Source: an uncultured Geobacteraceae bacterium
Lineage (GTDB): Bacteria; Desulfobacterota; Desulfuromonadia; Geobacterales; Pseudopelobacteraceae
Direction of reading: 5' to 3'
DNA: 64,000 nucleotides
Assembly: GCA_903939115.1 (NCBI GenBank)
Contig: CAJAFV010000085.1
Location: 1 to 64,000, forward strand
The position numbers and the translations under genes are program-made. Positions 7,276 through 15,712 of the stretch are shown piece by piece. Within the stretch, counting starts at the first letter, position 1; every line of letters begins with the position of its first letter. The notes below the pieces were generated by a model. It made no database searches, was not told where the DNA came from, and was given only the letters and a program-made list of their open reading frames with translations.

Positions 7276-7866
7276 TCAGGACTCGCCACGTTCAGCCAAT
7301 AGTTCAAGGGCGTTGAAAATTTTCGTTTTTGTCAGCCTGTTTTTTTTCAGGGCACGAAACGCTTCTATTTCATCCCGGTGCAGGTGAACTTCGGTGAAGC
7401 GACCTTCAGCAGACAGGCGCAACGAGTGTAATTCCACGTCCTGACACGTATCCCCAGTATCGAAACAGAGTGACTCCAGACAGATCCCTTTTTCCGCAGC
7501 AACTTCCTGTACAAATTCAATCAACGTCTGTCCGCCATCTATAAAGATAAATTCTTTCTGCATGAGATTATCGAGCAATGCAAGCTGTTCACCACTTAAT
7601 CCGACGAAATCAAGAGCAGCCACACCGGAGTCAAAACGGACGATTGACGCGTCAATCGTCAAATATAAATTATTCGTGTCTGCCCGAAGTATCTCCAGAC
7701 TGCATGTATTTCCGGAATACAGCGGGTCTCTCGGTGGGTTGTTCAAAATAATCAATGCGCCGCGGTTAGAAATATTGACAAGCCGGCAGGAATATTTGGT
7801 GACATTGTGGGACAACCAACCGCTCCCCAACAAATTGACTCGCTGGTTACGTCTGTTTTCATTCAT
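7276..7866 (-). CDS. PilZ-domain protein
   Basis: The 196-residue protein has an N-terminal PilZ domain: the R-x-x-x-R motif (RRNQRV, residues 5-10) and the second c-di-GMP motif N-x-S-x-x-G as NISNRG (about 32-37). About 100 residues of mixed helical sequence follow with no family I recognise. Both c-di-GMP contact motifs look intact, so binding is plausible. The ATG at 7866 has GGAGGG upstream. It is monocistronic, lying 155 bases downstream of the quinone oxidoreductase gene. The target process (motility, adhesion or transcription) is unknown. Confidence 0.7.
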   Translation of the reverse strand: MNENRRNQRVNLLGSGWLSHNVTKYSCRLVNISNRGALIILNNPPRDPLYSGNTCSLEILRADTNNLYLTIDASIVRFDSGVAALDFVGLSGEQLALLDNLMQKEFIFIDGGQTLIEFVQEVAAEKGICLESLCFDTGDTCQDVELHSLRLSAEGRFTEVHLHRDEIEAFRALKKNRLTKTKIFNALELLAERGES

Positions 7867-8021
7867 ATATTTCCCTCCTGCATTCTAATTCCATAAAGAT
7901 ATCGTGAATTGGGATTAATAACCCCGGTAGGAGAAAGTCAGGTGAATAGATATCACGCCGCCAGCCTTCTTCGACTGGTACTGTTTTTTTTACTCTTATC
8001 ATCTGGTCCAAATCATGTGTC

Positions 8022-8996
8022 TCAGTGCGGCAGCAATATGCTGGCACCAGTTGTACGACGATTTTCAAGATCACTGTGCGCCCGAGCGGCATCTTTGAGA
8101 GTATAGCGCTGATTAATATCAATTTTTACTTTGCCTGATCGGACAATCTCGAAAAGCTCCTGTGCCATGGGCTCAAGATCAGAGCGATTTTCAGTATATG
8201 TGGCCAATGTCGGACGGGTAACATATAACGAGCCATGCTGTGCAAGCATTCCAAGCTCAAACGGCGGAACAGGTCCGGAGGCGTTACCGAAGCTTACCAG
8301 TAATCCGAATGGGCTCAGACATTTTAAAGAGGCTTCAAAGGTGTCTTTTCCGACGGAGTCATAAACGACAGGAACTCCATTGCCGTTGGTGATTTCACGA
8401 ACGCGCTCAACAATATTTTCAGTAGTGTAATTGATACAGTAATCAGCACCATGCCGGAGGGCGATACTGCACTTTTCAGCCGATCCGGCAGTGCCTATTA
8501 CCGTGGCACCAAGCGCTTTTAACCACTGACAGGCAATGCCCCCGACCCCTCCGGCGGCAGCGTGAAACAGAACCGTGTCGCCCTGTTTAACCTGATACGT
8601 TCTGCGAATGAGATACTGGACGGTCAAGCCCTTTAGCATCATCGCGGCACACTGCTCGAAGGTGAGGTCGTCAGGAATAGTACAAAGCCGGTCGGCAGCT
8701 ATGATTCGTTTCTCGCAATAGGAGCCGATTCTCCCGGCATAGACGACACGACTACCCGTCTTAATATGGGTTACTCCCACGCCGACAGCTTCGACTACTC
8801 CGGCCCCCTCGTTTCCTGCAATTGCAGGCAGCGGTATCTTATACAATCCATTTCGCTGGTATATATCAACAAAATTGACCCCAATTGCTTCATGACGGAT
8901 CAGCGCTTCACCCGGCCCCGGTTCAGACACTTCACTATTTTCCCAGCGAAGGACGCTCGTCCCTCCAAATTCATAGAAACGGATTGCGTTACTCAT
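8022..8996 (-). CDS. qor: NADPH:quinone oxidoreductase (zinc-independent MDR family)
   Basis: The 324-residue protein belongs to the medium-chain dehydrogenase/reductase superfamily, quinone-reductase branch. The N-terminal GroES-like half has HEAIGVNFVDIYQRNGLY and AGNEGAGVVEAVG. The Rossmann half has FHAAAGGVGGIACQWLKALGATVIGTAGS, the A-A-x-G-G-V-G nucleotide motif of QOR. No structural zinc cysteine cluster is present, as expected for this branch. It reduces quinones by one electron with NADPH in the cytosol. It stands alone, with a 380-base gap upstream. Confidence 0.85.
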   Translation of the reverse strand: MSNAIRFYEFGGTSVLRWENSEVSEPGPGEALIRHEAIGVNFVDIYQRNGLYKIPLPAIAGNEGAGVVEAVGVGVTHIKTGSRVVYAGRIGSYCEKRIIAADRLCTIPDDLTFEQCAAMMLKGLTVQYLIRRTYQVKQGDTVLFHAAAGGVGGIACQWLKALGATVIGTAGSAEKCSIALRHGADYCINYTTENIVERVREITNGNGVPVVYDSVGKDTFEASLKCLSPFGLLVSFGNASGPVPPFELGMLAQHGSLYVTRPTLATYTENRSDLEPMAQELFEIVRSGKVKIDINQRYTLKDAARAHSDLENRRTTGASILLPH

Positions 8997-9379
8997 GACA
9001 GATTCTCCTTCAAAATGTGGCGTGGCATGTGCTATGCGTCTTCAGGATATCAAATTAGCGGAATCATCGTAAGCACCAAATCCGGCCAATCTTTTCCAAC
9101 CGCACAGATACGTCTGTACAGGTGTCCCTCGGGAGTTGCATGGCCAAGTACCAATCAGCTTGTTGTAATTTTCGGGAGTTTTACATGGTTCTGTTTAAGA
9201 AAAGACAGCTTGTTATTTGAAAGTTTCAGTGCCAAGCTCGGGATGGTTGCCCAAGAGTTTCTGTCACTTCGAGATTCAGTTATTGATACGTGGCAGCCTC
9301 AAGTCTAGAATCTTGGCTATTAACATAATTGACACGAAAAAGCTCTATCTCTGGGAGCGGTATACATTTCCTATTATCG
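8997..9379. other. Intergenic region, no clear gene
   Basis: This 383-base stretch lies upstream of the quinone oxidoreductase gene and downstream of the IHF-linked small membrane peptide. I see no family-like open frame. A weak hairpin (GCTC/GAGC with TTTTT) near 9339-9357 on the minus strand could end the IHF transcript. The promoter of the oxidoreductase gene should lie near 9000-9100, but no consensus pair stands out. Confidence 0.4.
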
Positions 9380-9478
9380 CTATTTTCGGCTCTTAAAAAA
9401 GAAGAAAACCGCTAAAATAATAACGAATAGTACAAATGGAGCAAGTGCCAGTTTTACTACTAATGGATCAACTGGCAT
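9380..9478 (-). CDS. 32-residue single-pass membrane peptide, coupled to the IHF/HU gene
   Basis: A small frame starts at the ATG whose A is the last base of the IHF/HU stop codon (TGATG, 9476-9480). It encodes a short polar start (MPVDPLVVK), one strongly hydrophobic helix of about 20 residues (ending VFFFF), and a basic end KSRK before TAG. The stop-start overlap is typical of translational coupling, and the positive-inside tail suggests N-out/C-in membrane insertion. I know of no family. The pairing with a nucleoid protein gene is unexpected. A chance frame is possible but the composition argues for a real membrane peptide. Confidence 0.5.
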   Translation of the reverse strand: MPVDPLVVKLALAPFVLFVIILAVFFFFKSRK

Positions 9479-9762
9479 CAAGGACTCTGCTCATTGATCT
9501 TTTCTTTCAAAATAGAACTTGCCTTGTAAGTCATGATTTTACGAGATTCAATTGTAAGATCTTCCCCTGTTTGTGGGTTCCTCCCTCTACGATTATTCTT
9601 CTGTTTTATCTCAAATTTACCAAATCCGGATATTTTGAGATCTTCTCCGGATACGAGAGTCTGTTTCATGGTCGAAAAAACAGATTCCAAATGATCTAAA
9701 GCTTCTTTTTTTGAGAATCCTAGCTGGTTAGTGATCTTTTCTACGATTTCTATTTTAGTCAT
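9478..9762 (-). CDS. ihfA: Integration host factor alpha-like / HU-family DNA-binding protein
   Basis: The 94-residue product is a full-length HU/IHF subunit: MTKIEIVEKITNQLGFSKKEA forms the dimer-forming helices, and DLKISGFGKFEIKQKNNR leads into the beta arm. The arm tip reads GRNPQTGEDLTI, in which the R-N-P-x-T-G motif holds the intercalating proline. The G-F-G-K-F and G-R-N-P-x-T-G-E pattern is nearer IHF-alpha than HU, but paralogues are common in this group. It would bend DNA in the nucleoid and assist sigma-54 promoters and recombination. It is followed by a coupled membrane peptide. Confidence 0.75.
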   Translation of the reverse strand: MTKIEIVEKITNQLGFSKKEALDHLESVFSTMKQTLVSGEDLKISGFGKFEIKQKNNRRGRNPQTGEDLTIESRKIMTYKASSILKEKINEQSP

Positions 9763-9803
9763 TGCCCCTCACCGTTTTATTTCATCTAAATTTTCCTATC
9801 TGT

Positions 9804-9917
9804 TCAGAAAATACACTTCTTCTCTATCAATGGTACAACTGCGGCAATCTCGTAAGTCTGAGATGCCACAACTTCTACCATCGTTACTGTTTCTTCTATT
9901 GATAGTTGAGTTGCCAT
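9804..9917 (-). CDS. Possible 37-residue peptide upstream of ihfA
   Basis: An ATG at 9917 opens a 37-codon frame (start MATQLSIEETVTMVEVV, end KKCIF, stop TGA at 9804-9806). The sequence is rich in Glu and Val and has the look of an amphipathic peptide rather than random translation. There is no clear Shine-Dalgarno sequence, and it ends about 40 bases before ihfA. It could be a leader peptide or a chance frame. It matches no family I know. Confidence 0.22.
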   Translation of the reverse strand: MATQLSIEETVTMVEVVASQTYEIAAVVPLIEKKCIF

Positions 9918-9991
9918 AGGTAAGCCCAAGTTTAATATCAAACTTTGTCAAAACCGCATAAGCGCCAAAACATTAACAATCAATAGGTTCG

Positions 9992-10351
9992 TTATACTGC
10001 TTTACGGCAAAATCGGCAGAAATTTTCATCAATGCTTATTATCTGCCCACAAAAAAGGCAGTTCTTTGTTCCCATTTCATTTATGACTCTAGCCGTTTTG
10101 TATGAATTTACAACACCATAAATCCACAATGTCACGTTAATTAGGGTCATGACGGCATGTATTATAACTTTTGAAGATTGAACTTCGGGTGGATCCGTAG
10201 GCAAAGATTTATCCGTAAAGATAGCTAACCAAATAAAAAGAGCCGCAAAGAAGAGATAAGTCCCTTTTTTTGTTCGGCCTAAATAGAAATAGCCAAGTCC
10301 AGTGAATACAGCACTCAAGCTAGTTGCCAATTTTACGTTTTTACTATTCAT
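9992..10351 (-). CDS. TM2-like membrane protein with C-terminal zinc ribbon
   Basis: The 119-residue protein has three hydrophobic segments. The first two (LSAVFTGLGYFYLGRTKKG and TYLFFAALFIWLAIF) resemble the TM2-domain pattern of a G-x-x-Y-x-G-x-x-x-K-G turn between helices. The C-terminus holds a zinc-ribbon-like C-x-x-C/C-x-x-C pair: CLFCGQ and CRFCRK about 14 residues apart. Such TM2 plus zinc-ribbon proteins are widespread and uncharacterised. The ribbon is probably cytoplasmic. The gene is monocistronic between ihfA and a hypothetical gene. Confidence 0.6.
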   Translation of the reverse strand: MNSKNVKLATSLSAVFTGLGYFYLGRTKKGTYLFFAALFIWLAIFTDKSLPTDPPEVQSSKVIIHAVMTLINVTLWIYGVVNSYKTARVINEMGTKNCLFCGQIISIDENFCRFCRKAV

Positions 10352-10444
10352 TATCTATTCACCTGTTGATAATTGGGCGTTACTATTTACCGTTTATTCT
10401 GCTATTTTCCAAGTGTAAAAAGGCTATAAAGCATAGCGTGGAAA

Positions 10445-10753
10445 TCAACAAAAGCAGTAGTCACTCCGAACCTCCCGAATAAATAATCGGTTGGGCATAA
10501 CATAACCACTCTGCTCATTTGGATGTTTGTTGAACGGAACATTGTCTTCTTTCTTATAAAGCATCTTTGCTACCATTGATTCGGGACCATGTGATAGCAG
10601 AACAAAATCGACTCCCAAGAAGTTCCTTCTTTGTGCACTTTCCGATGTAACGATCATATCATCTCCTTTTGAAATGACCTCTATTTTCAATATAGATCTG
10701 TCGTAAAGGTGCTTCAGCAACTGCGAGCGCTTAATTTGGTCCAATTGTGGCAA
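10445..10753 (-). CDS. Hypothetical protein
   Basis: An open frame of 102 codons with no family I recognise. The start is doubtful: the frame opens with TTG at 10753 without a ribosome site, and the first internal Met is at residue 33 (MIVTSES). The sequence has a plausible amphipathic opening (QIKRSQLLKHLYD) and ordinary globular composition, with an odd Cys-rich end (DYCFC). It may be a decayed or low-expressed gene. No domain or context clue is available. Confidence 0.3.
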   Translation of the reverse strand: MPQLDQIKRSQLLKHLYDRSILKIEVISKGDDMIVTSESAQRRNFLGVDFVLLSHGPESMVAKMLYKKEDNVPFNKHPNEQSGYVMPNRLFIREVRSDYCFC

Positions 10754-11014
10754 TATCCGGGACTTAATTTTGAAAAACTACAGGGGATGATCGAGCCTGT
10801 TTCGGGGCAACAACTTCACTCGATTCGCGTTACAGGTACCGCCAGGGCAGTTACGTGTTTGACAGAAGGGCCGACCATTGTGCTGATCAGTCTACATACA
10901 CAGCATGACAATGCATATGGAAGATAACAGTCGGGCTGCATAACCAATCCAGGGTAAAGAGTGTCCGTTTCCAGTTTACCCGACTCACCCTGCAAGTACG
11001 TGCGCATGCACGGC
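10754..11014. other. Intergenic stretch downstream of rpsI
   Basis: With the terminator just right of it, this forms a 329-base gap between the hypothetical gene and rpsI. Overlapping frames exist on both strands, but none has a ribosome site or family-like sequence. I see nothing else in it. Confidence 0.4.
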
Positions 11015-11051
11015 GCACAAGAAAAGGGGAAACCCATACGGATTTCCCCTT
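11015..11051 (-). terminator. Rho-independent terminator of rplM-rpsI
   Basis: On the minus strand, AAGGGGAAATCC and GGGTTTCCCCTT form a 12-bp stem with one mismatch around a 4-base loop (arms at 11040-11051 and 11024-11035). TTTTCTT follows. It lies 32 bases after the rpsI stop and fits an intrinsic terminator. Confidence 0.8.
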
Positions 11052-11082
11052 GAAATATACCAGTGTGATGTCAATCCAACGA

Positions 11083-11475
11083 TTAACGCTTGGAGAACTG
11101 GAAGCGGGCACGGGCTGCTTTCCGGCCGTACTTCTTACGCTCTTTTATACGTGAGTCACGGGTAATAAATCCTGCTTTTTTGAGAACGCCACGCAGTTCA
11201 GGCTCGTGCAGCAACAGGGCTTTGGTAATGCCATGCTTAATAGCACCGGCCTGACCGGTATCGCCGCCACCTGAAACAGTAACAAAAACATCAAAAATGC
11301 CGACTTTCTCAACCAGTTCAAACGGCTGACGAACAACCATCTTGGATGTTTCGCGACCAAAGTATTCGTCGAGAGTTTTGTGGTTGACGGTAAAAGAACC
11401 TACACCCGGCTTAAGCCAAACACGAGCAATTGAAGTTTTGCGTTTGCCTGTTCCATAATAACTAACTGCGGCCAT
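11083..11475 (-). CDS. rpsI: 30S ribosomal protein S9
   Basis: The 130-residue protein is the full length of S9. It shows [18 protein letters not shown] at the N-terminus, the [18 protein letters not shown] core, and the strictly conserved C-terminal tail ending FQFSKR, whose last residues reach the ribosomal P site. It follows rplM by 22 bases, the conserved bacterial rplM-rpsI pair, and ends with a strong terminator. An AAGGAG site precedes the ATG. Confidence 0.97.
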   Translation of the reverse strand: MAAVSYYGTGKRKTSIARVWLKPGVGSFTVNHKTLDEYFGRETSKMVVRQPFELVEKVGIFDVFVTVSGGGDTGQAGAIKHGITKALLLHEPELRGVLKKAGFITRDSRIKERKKYGRKAARARFQFSKR

Positions 11476-11497
11476 ATCGTTTTCTCCTTAGTAAATA

Positions 11498-11926
11498 TTA
11501 AAGTGCCAGATTTTTAGGCAGCTGCGCTGCGTGTGGATGACTTGGTCCCGCATATATTTTAAGCTTGCTGAGCATGGCCCGTGCAAGTTTATTCTTGGGG
11601 AGCATCCCTTTGACAGCTTTTTTGATGAGTTCTTCCGGTTTTTTTTCCAGAAGTTTACCGGCGGAAATCTCTTTCAGTCCACCGACGTAACCGGAGTGAC
11701 TGTAATAGATTTTGTCGGCTAACTTACGACCGGTCAGGGCTATTTTTTCGGCGTTTACAACGATAACAAAATCGCCTGTGTCAACACTTGGTGTGTATAA
11801 CGCTTTGTTCTTCCCACGCAGAACGTTGGCTATCTGAGTCGAAAGACGGCCCAGAACGGCATCCTGTGCATCAACAATATACCATTCACGCTTCACATCT
11901 ACTAGTTTCGCAACTTCTGTTCTCAT
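11498..11926 (-). CDS. rplM: 50S ribosomal protein L13
   Basis: The product is 143 residues from the ATG at 11926, the standard L13 length. Signatures are [49 protein letters not shown] and the [12 protein letters not shown] segment. The frame stays open five codons further upstream, but the sequence there (GGGTGGGG) serves better as the ribosome site. L13 is an early-assembly protein of the large subunit. It is transcribed with rpsI from a promoter about 65 bases upstream. Confidence 0.96.
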   Translation of the reverse strand: MRTEVAKLVDVKREWYIVDAQDAVLGRLSTQIANVLRGKNKALYTPSVDTGDFVIVVNAEKIALTGRKLADKIYYSHSGYVGGLKEISAGKLLEKKPEELIKKAVKGMLPKNKLARAMLSKLKIYAGPSHPHAAQLPKNLAL

Positions 11927-11989
11927 AAATTCCCCACCCACAGTACAACCTGTACGCGAATACAGGCCAAGATTTTTTTGAAGAGGTGT

Positions 11990-12018
11990 AACTTACTGAA
12001 AGTGTGAGTTCGTGTCAA
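11990..12018 (-). promoter_or_regulatory. Sigma-70 promoter of rplM-rpsI
   Basis: On the minus strand a perfect TTGACA (12013-12018) is followed, after 17 bases, by TAAGTT (11990-11995). The position about 65 bases before the rplM ATG suits the ribosomal-protein operon. The -10 box departs from consensus at two or three positions. Confidence 0.6.
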
Positions 12019-12122
12019 GGAAAAAAATTTCAGGGCAATAAATTAATCGGATCAATGTTGTAACGGAGCGGATTTCATGATACAACCGCGCGGCAATTAT
12101 CATTTTTTTCGGAGTTGATGCT

Positions 12123-12410
12123 ATGGAAATGACGGTAACCGATGTCGAGTATGTGGCGCGCCTTGCCCGACTTGAACTCAGTCTTAAAGAAAAAGAGCTG
12201 TTTGCCGGCCAGATGGGCGCGATACTCGGCTATGTGGAAAAGCTGAAAGGGCTGAATACCGACGGGATTGTGCCGACCTCTCACGCCGTACCGATGGAAA
12301 ACTCGTTCCGCGAGGATATCACATCTCCATCAATCGGCCTGGAGAAAGCTTTAGCAAACGCGCCTGATCGTGCAGGTTCCTTTTTTGCCGTGCCAAAAGT
12401 TATTGAATAG
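12123..12410 (+). CDS. gatC: Aspartyl/glutamyl-tRNA amidotransferase subunit C
   Basis: The 95-residue product is a typical GatC: VTDVEYVARLARLELSLKEKE at the N-terminus, a middle of GAILGYVEKLKGLNTDGI, and the TSHAVPMENSFREDI segment that wraps GatA and GatB. It stabilises the GatCAB complex that converts Glu-tRNA(Gln) and Asp-tRNA(Asn) to the amides. It begins the gatCAB operon and sits 18 bases before gatA. Confidence 0.93.
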   Translation: MEMTVTDVEYVARLARLELSLKEKELFAGQMGAILGYVEKLKGLNTDGIVPTSHAVPMENSFREDITSPSIGLEKALANAPDRAGSFFAVPKVIE

Positions 12411-12428
12411 ATTCAGGGGATACAAAAA

Positions 12429-13883
12429 ATGAGCATTTTTAACATGACCATCCACGAACTGCACAGCGCACTAAAGGGGAAACAGATTTCTTCTCTTGAG
12501 GCCACTTCAGCCATGCTGGAGCGCATTGAAGCGGTTGAGCCTCACATCGGCTCTTTTATTACGGTGACATCCGAACAGGCACTGGCTGCCGCAAAATCGG
12601 CCGACCAACTGATTGCGCGGGGAGAGTGCGATCTATTGACCGGCATTCCACTGGCAATCAAGGATATTTTCCTGACGGAAGGGATTCGCACTACCTGCGG
12701 CTCACGTATTCTGCACAACTTTATTCCCCCCTACAGCGCCACCTCCTGGGAAAAACTTCGCGACCGCGGCGCGGTACTGCTCGGCAAACTTAATCAGGAT
12801 GAATTTGCCATGGGTTCCTCAAACGAATCCAGCGCGTATGGTGTCACCCGTAATCCATGGGATACAACCTGTATTCCGGGGGGATCGTCAGGTGGTTCGG
12901 CGGCGGCGGTTGCCGCCAGGCAGGCGACTGCAACCCTTGGCACGGACACCGGAGGCTCCATCCGGCAGCCGGCTTCGCACTGTGGCTGCGTCGGCCTGAA
13001 ACCGACATATGGGCGGGTTTCCCGCTACGGCGTCATCGCCTATGCCTCGTCATTGGATCAAGTCGGACCCCTGACACGCGACGTGACCGACTGCGCAGTC
13101 ATGCTGGGGGCGCTTGCGGGACACGACCCCAAAGATTCCACCAGTGTGGACACACCTGTACCGAACTATTCCGCCGCGCTGCCGCAGGGTGTAAAAGGGC
13201 TGAGGATCGGCCTCCCGAAAGAGTACTTTATCGACGGCCTCGACCCGGATGTGCAAAAAGCAATGAACGCGGCCATTGAGACCTACCGGCGCCTCGGCGC
13301 CGAATTTGTCGACATTTCGCTGCCGCACACCGACTACGCGGTGGCAACCTATTATCTGATTGCCACCGCTGAAGCCAGCTCCAACCTGGCCCGCTACGAC
13401 GGAGTCCGTTTCGGTCATCGCGCGGAAGCGGACGGGCTGCTGGAGATGTACACCAGGAGCCGCAGCGAAGGCTTCGGCAGTGAAGTCAAGCGCCGCATCA
13501 TGCTCGGCACCTATGCGCTGTCATCCGGCTATTACGACGCCTACTACGTTAAGGCTCAGAAAGTGCGCACCCTGATAATGAATGACTTCATCTCGGCGTT
13601 TGCGAATGTCGATGTCATGCTGACACCGGTTGCTCCGACGCCGGCGTTCAAGATCGGCGAAAAGATCAACGATCCGCTGCAGATGTATCTGTCAGACATT
13701 TTCACCATACCGGTCAACCTGGCAGGCACCTGTGCCATGTCAATCCCGGCCGGTTTTTCGGCATCCGGTCTCCCGATCGGCCTGCAGCTGATCGGCAAAC
13801 CGTTTGGCGAGGAGACTATTTTGCGGGCAGGATTTGCGTTTGAGCAGGCCACTGAGTGGCATACCAGAAAAGCAACGATTTAA
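12429..13883 (+). CDS. gatA: Aspartyl/glutamyl-tRNA amidotransferase subunit A
   Basis: The 484-residue protein of the amidase-signature family contains the full Ser-cisSer-Lys triad: Lys in [10 protein letters not shown], cis-Ser in [13 protein letters not shown], and the nucleophile Ser in [13 protein letters not shown]. It releases ammonia from glutamine for transfer to the mischarged tRNA by GatB. Length and motifs are normal. The gene lies between gatC and gatB with gaps of 18 and 17 bases, so the three are co-expressed. Confidence 0.96.
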   Translation: MSIFNMTIHELHSALKGKQISSLEATSAMLERIEAVEPHIGSFITVTSEQALAAAKSADQLIARGECDLLTGIPLAIKDIFLTEGIRTTCGSRILHNFIPPYSATSWEKLRDRGAVLLGKLNQDEFAMGSSNESSAYGVTRNPWDTTCIPGGSSGGSAAAVAARQATATLGTDTGGSIRQPASHCGCVGLKPTYGRVSRYGVIAYASSLDQVGPLTRDVTDCAVMLGALAGHDPKDSTSVDTPVPNYSAALPQGVKGLRIGLPKEYFIDGLDPDVQKAMNAAIETYRRLGAEFVDISLPHTDYAVATYYLIATAEASSNLARYDGVRFGHRAEADGLLEMYTRSRSEGFGSEVKRRIMLGTYALSSGYYDAYYVKAQKVRTLIMNDFISAFANVDVMLTPVAPTPAFKIGEKINDPLQMYLSDIFTIPVNLAGTCAMSIPAGFSASGLPIGLQLIGKPFGEETILRAGFAFEQATEWHTRKATI

Positions 13884-13900
13884 CTTCCGGAGCATATCTC

Positions 13901-15343
<1,443 letters not shown>

Positions 15344-15345
15344 TT

Positions 15346-15710
15346 ATGAGCCGGACGGTGATGATTGTCGATGACTCCCTCTTCATGCGCAAAATTCTGC
15401 GCGGCATCCTTGCTGAACAGGGGTACACCGTTACCGCCGAGGCGGCGAGCGGCTTAGAGGCCATGAAAAATCTGCACGCCAACCATCCTGATATTATCTT
15501 TTTGGACATTATTCTGCCGGATTCAAACGGTCTTGACCTTCTGGCCGAGATTACGACCGTCTGTCCGGATTCAAAGGTCGTTGTCTGCTCTTCGATCGGG
15601 CAACCGCTGGTCATCCAAAAAAACGCTTGACCTCGGAGCAAAGGCCTTTATTCAGAAACCGTTTACCCCGGAAAATATCGCCGAAGCACTGCAAAACCTG
15701 GGGGCTTGAC
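15346..15710 (+). pseudogene. CheY-like single-domain response regulator, frameshifted in an A7 run
   Basis: The frame opened at 15346 gives a receiver domain: VMIVDDS with the acidic pair, IIFLDIILPDSNG with the phospho-acceptor Asp near residue 53, and VVVCSSIG with the switch Ser/Thr. It stops at 15630 after 94 residues. Skipping one A in the seven-A run at 15619-15625 restores TLDLGAKAFIQKPFTPENI, with the conserved Lys of K-P-F, and ends at 15710 after about 121 residues. It is therefore one CheY-like gene with a single extra base. It lies between gatB and a CheA-like kinase, its probable partner. Confidence 0.8.
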
Positions 15711-15712
15711 AG

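Noticed and set aside
7103-7290. Plus-strand frame with the text KCHVTITGYQTRKDW, which faintly recalls the C-terminal part of a c-type cytochrome domain.
   Set aside because: There is no C-x-x-C-H motif, no ribosome site, and the frame then runs antisense into the PilZ gene. At most it is a remnant too worn to annotate.
15617-15630. The sequence A-AAA-AAC in the CheY-like gene looks like a -1 ribosomal slippery heptamer.
   Set aside because: The frame that restores the receiver domain is +1 (one base must be skipped), so a -1 slip would give nonsense. Homopolymer error or transcriptional slippage explains it better.
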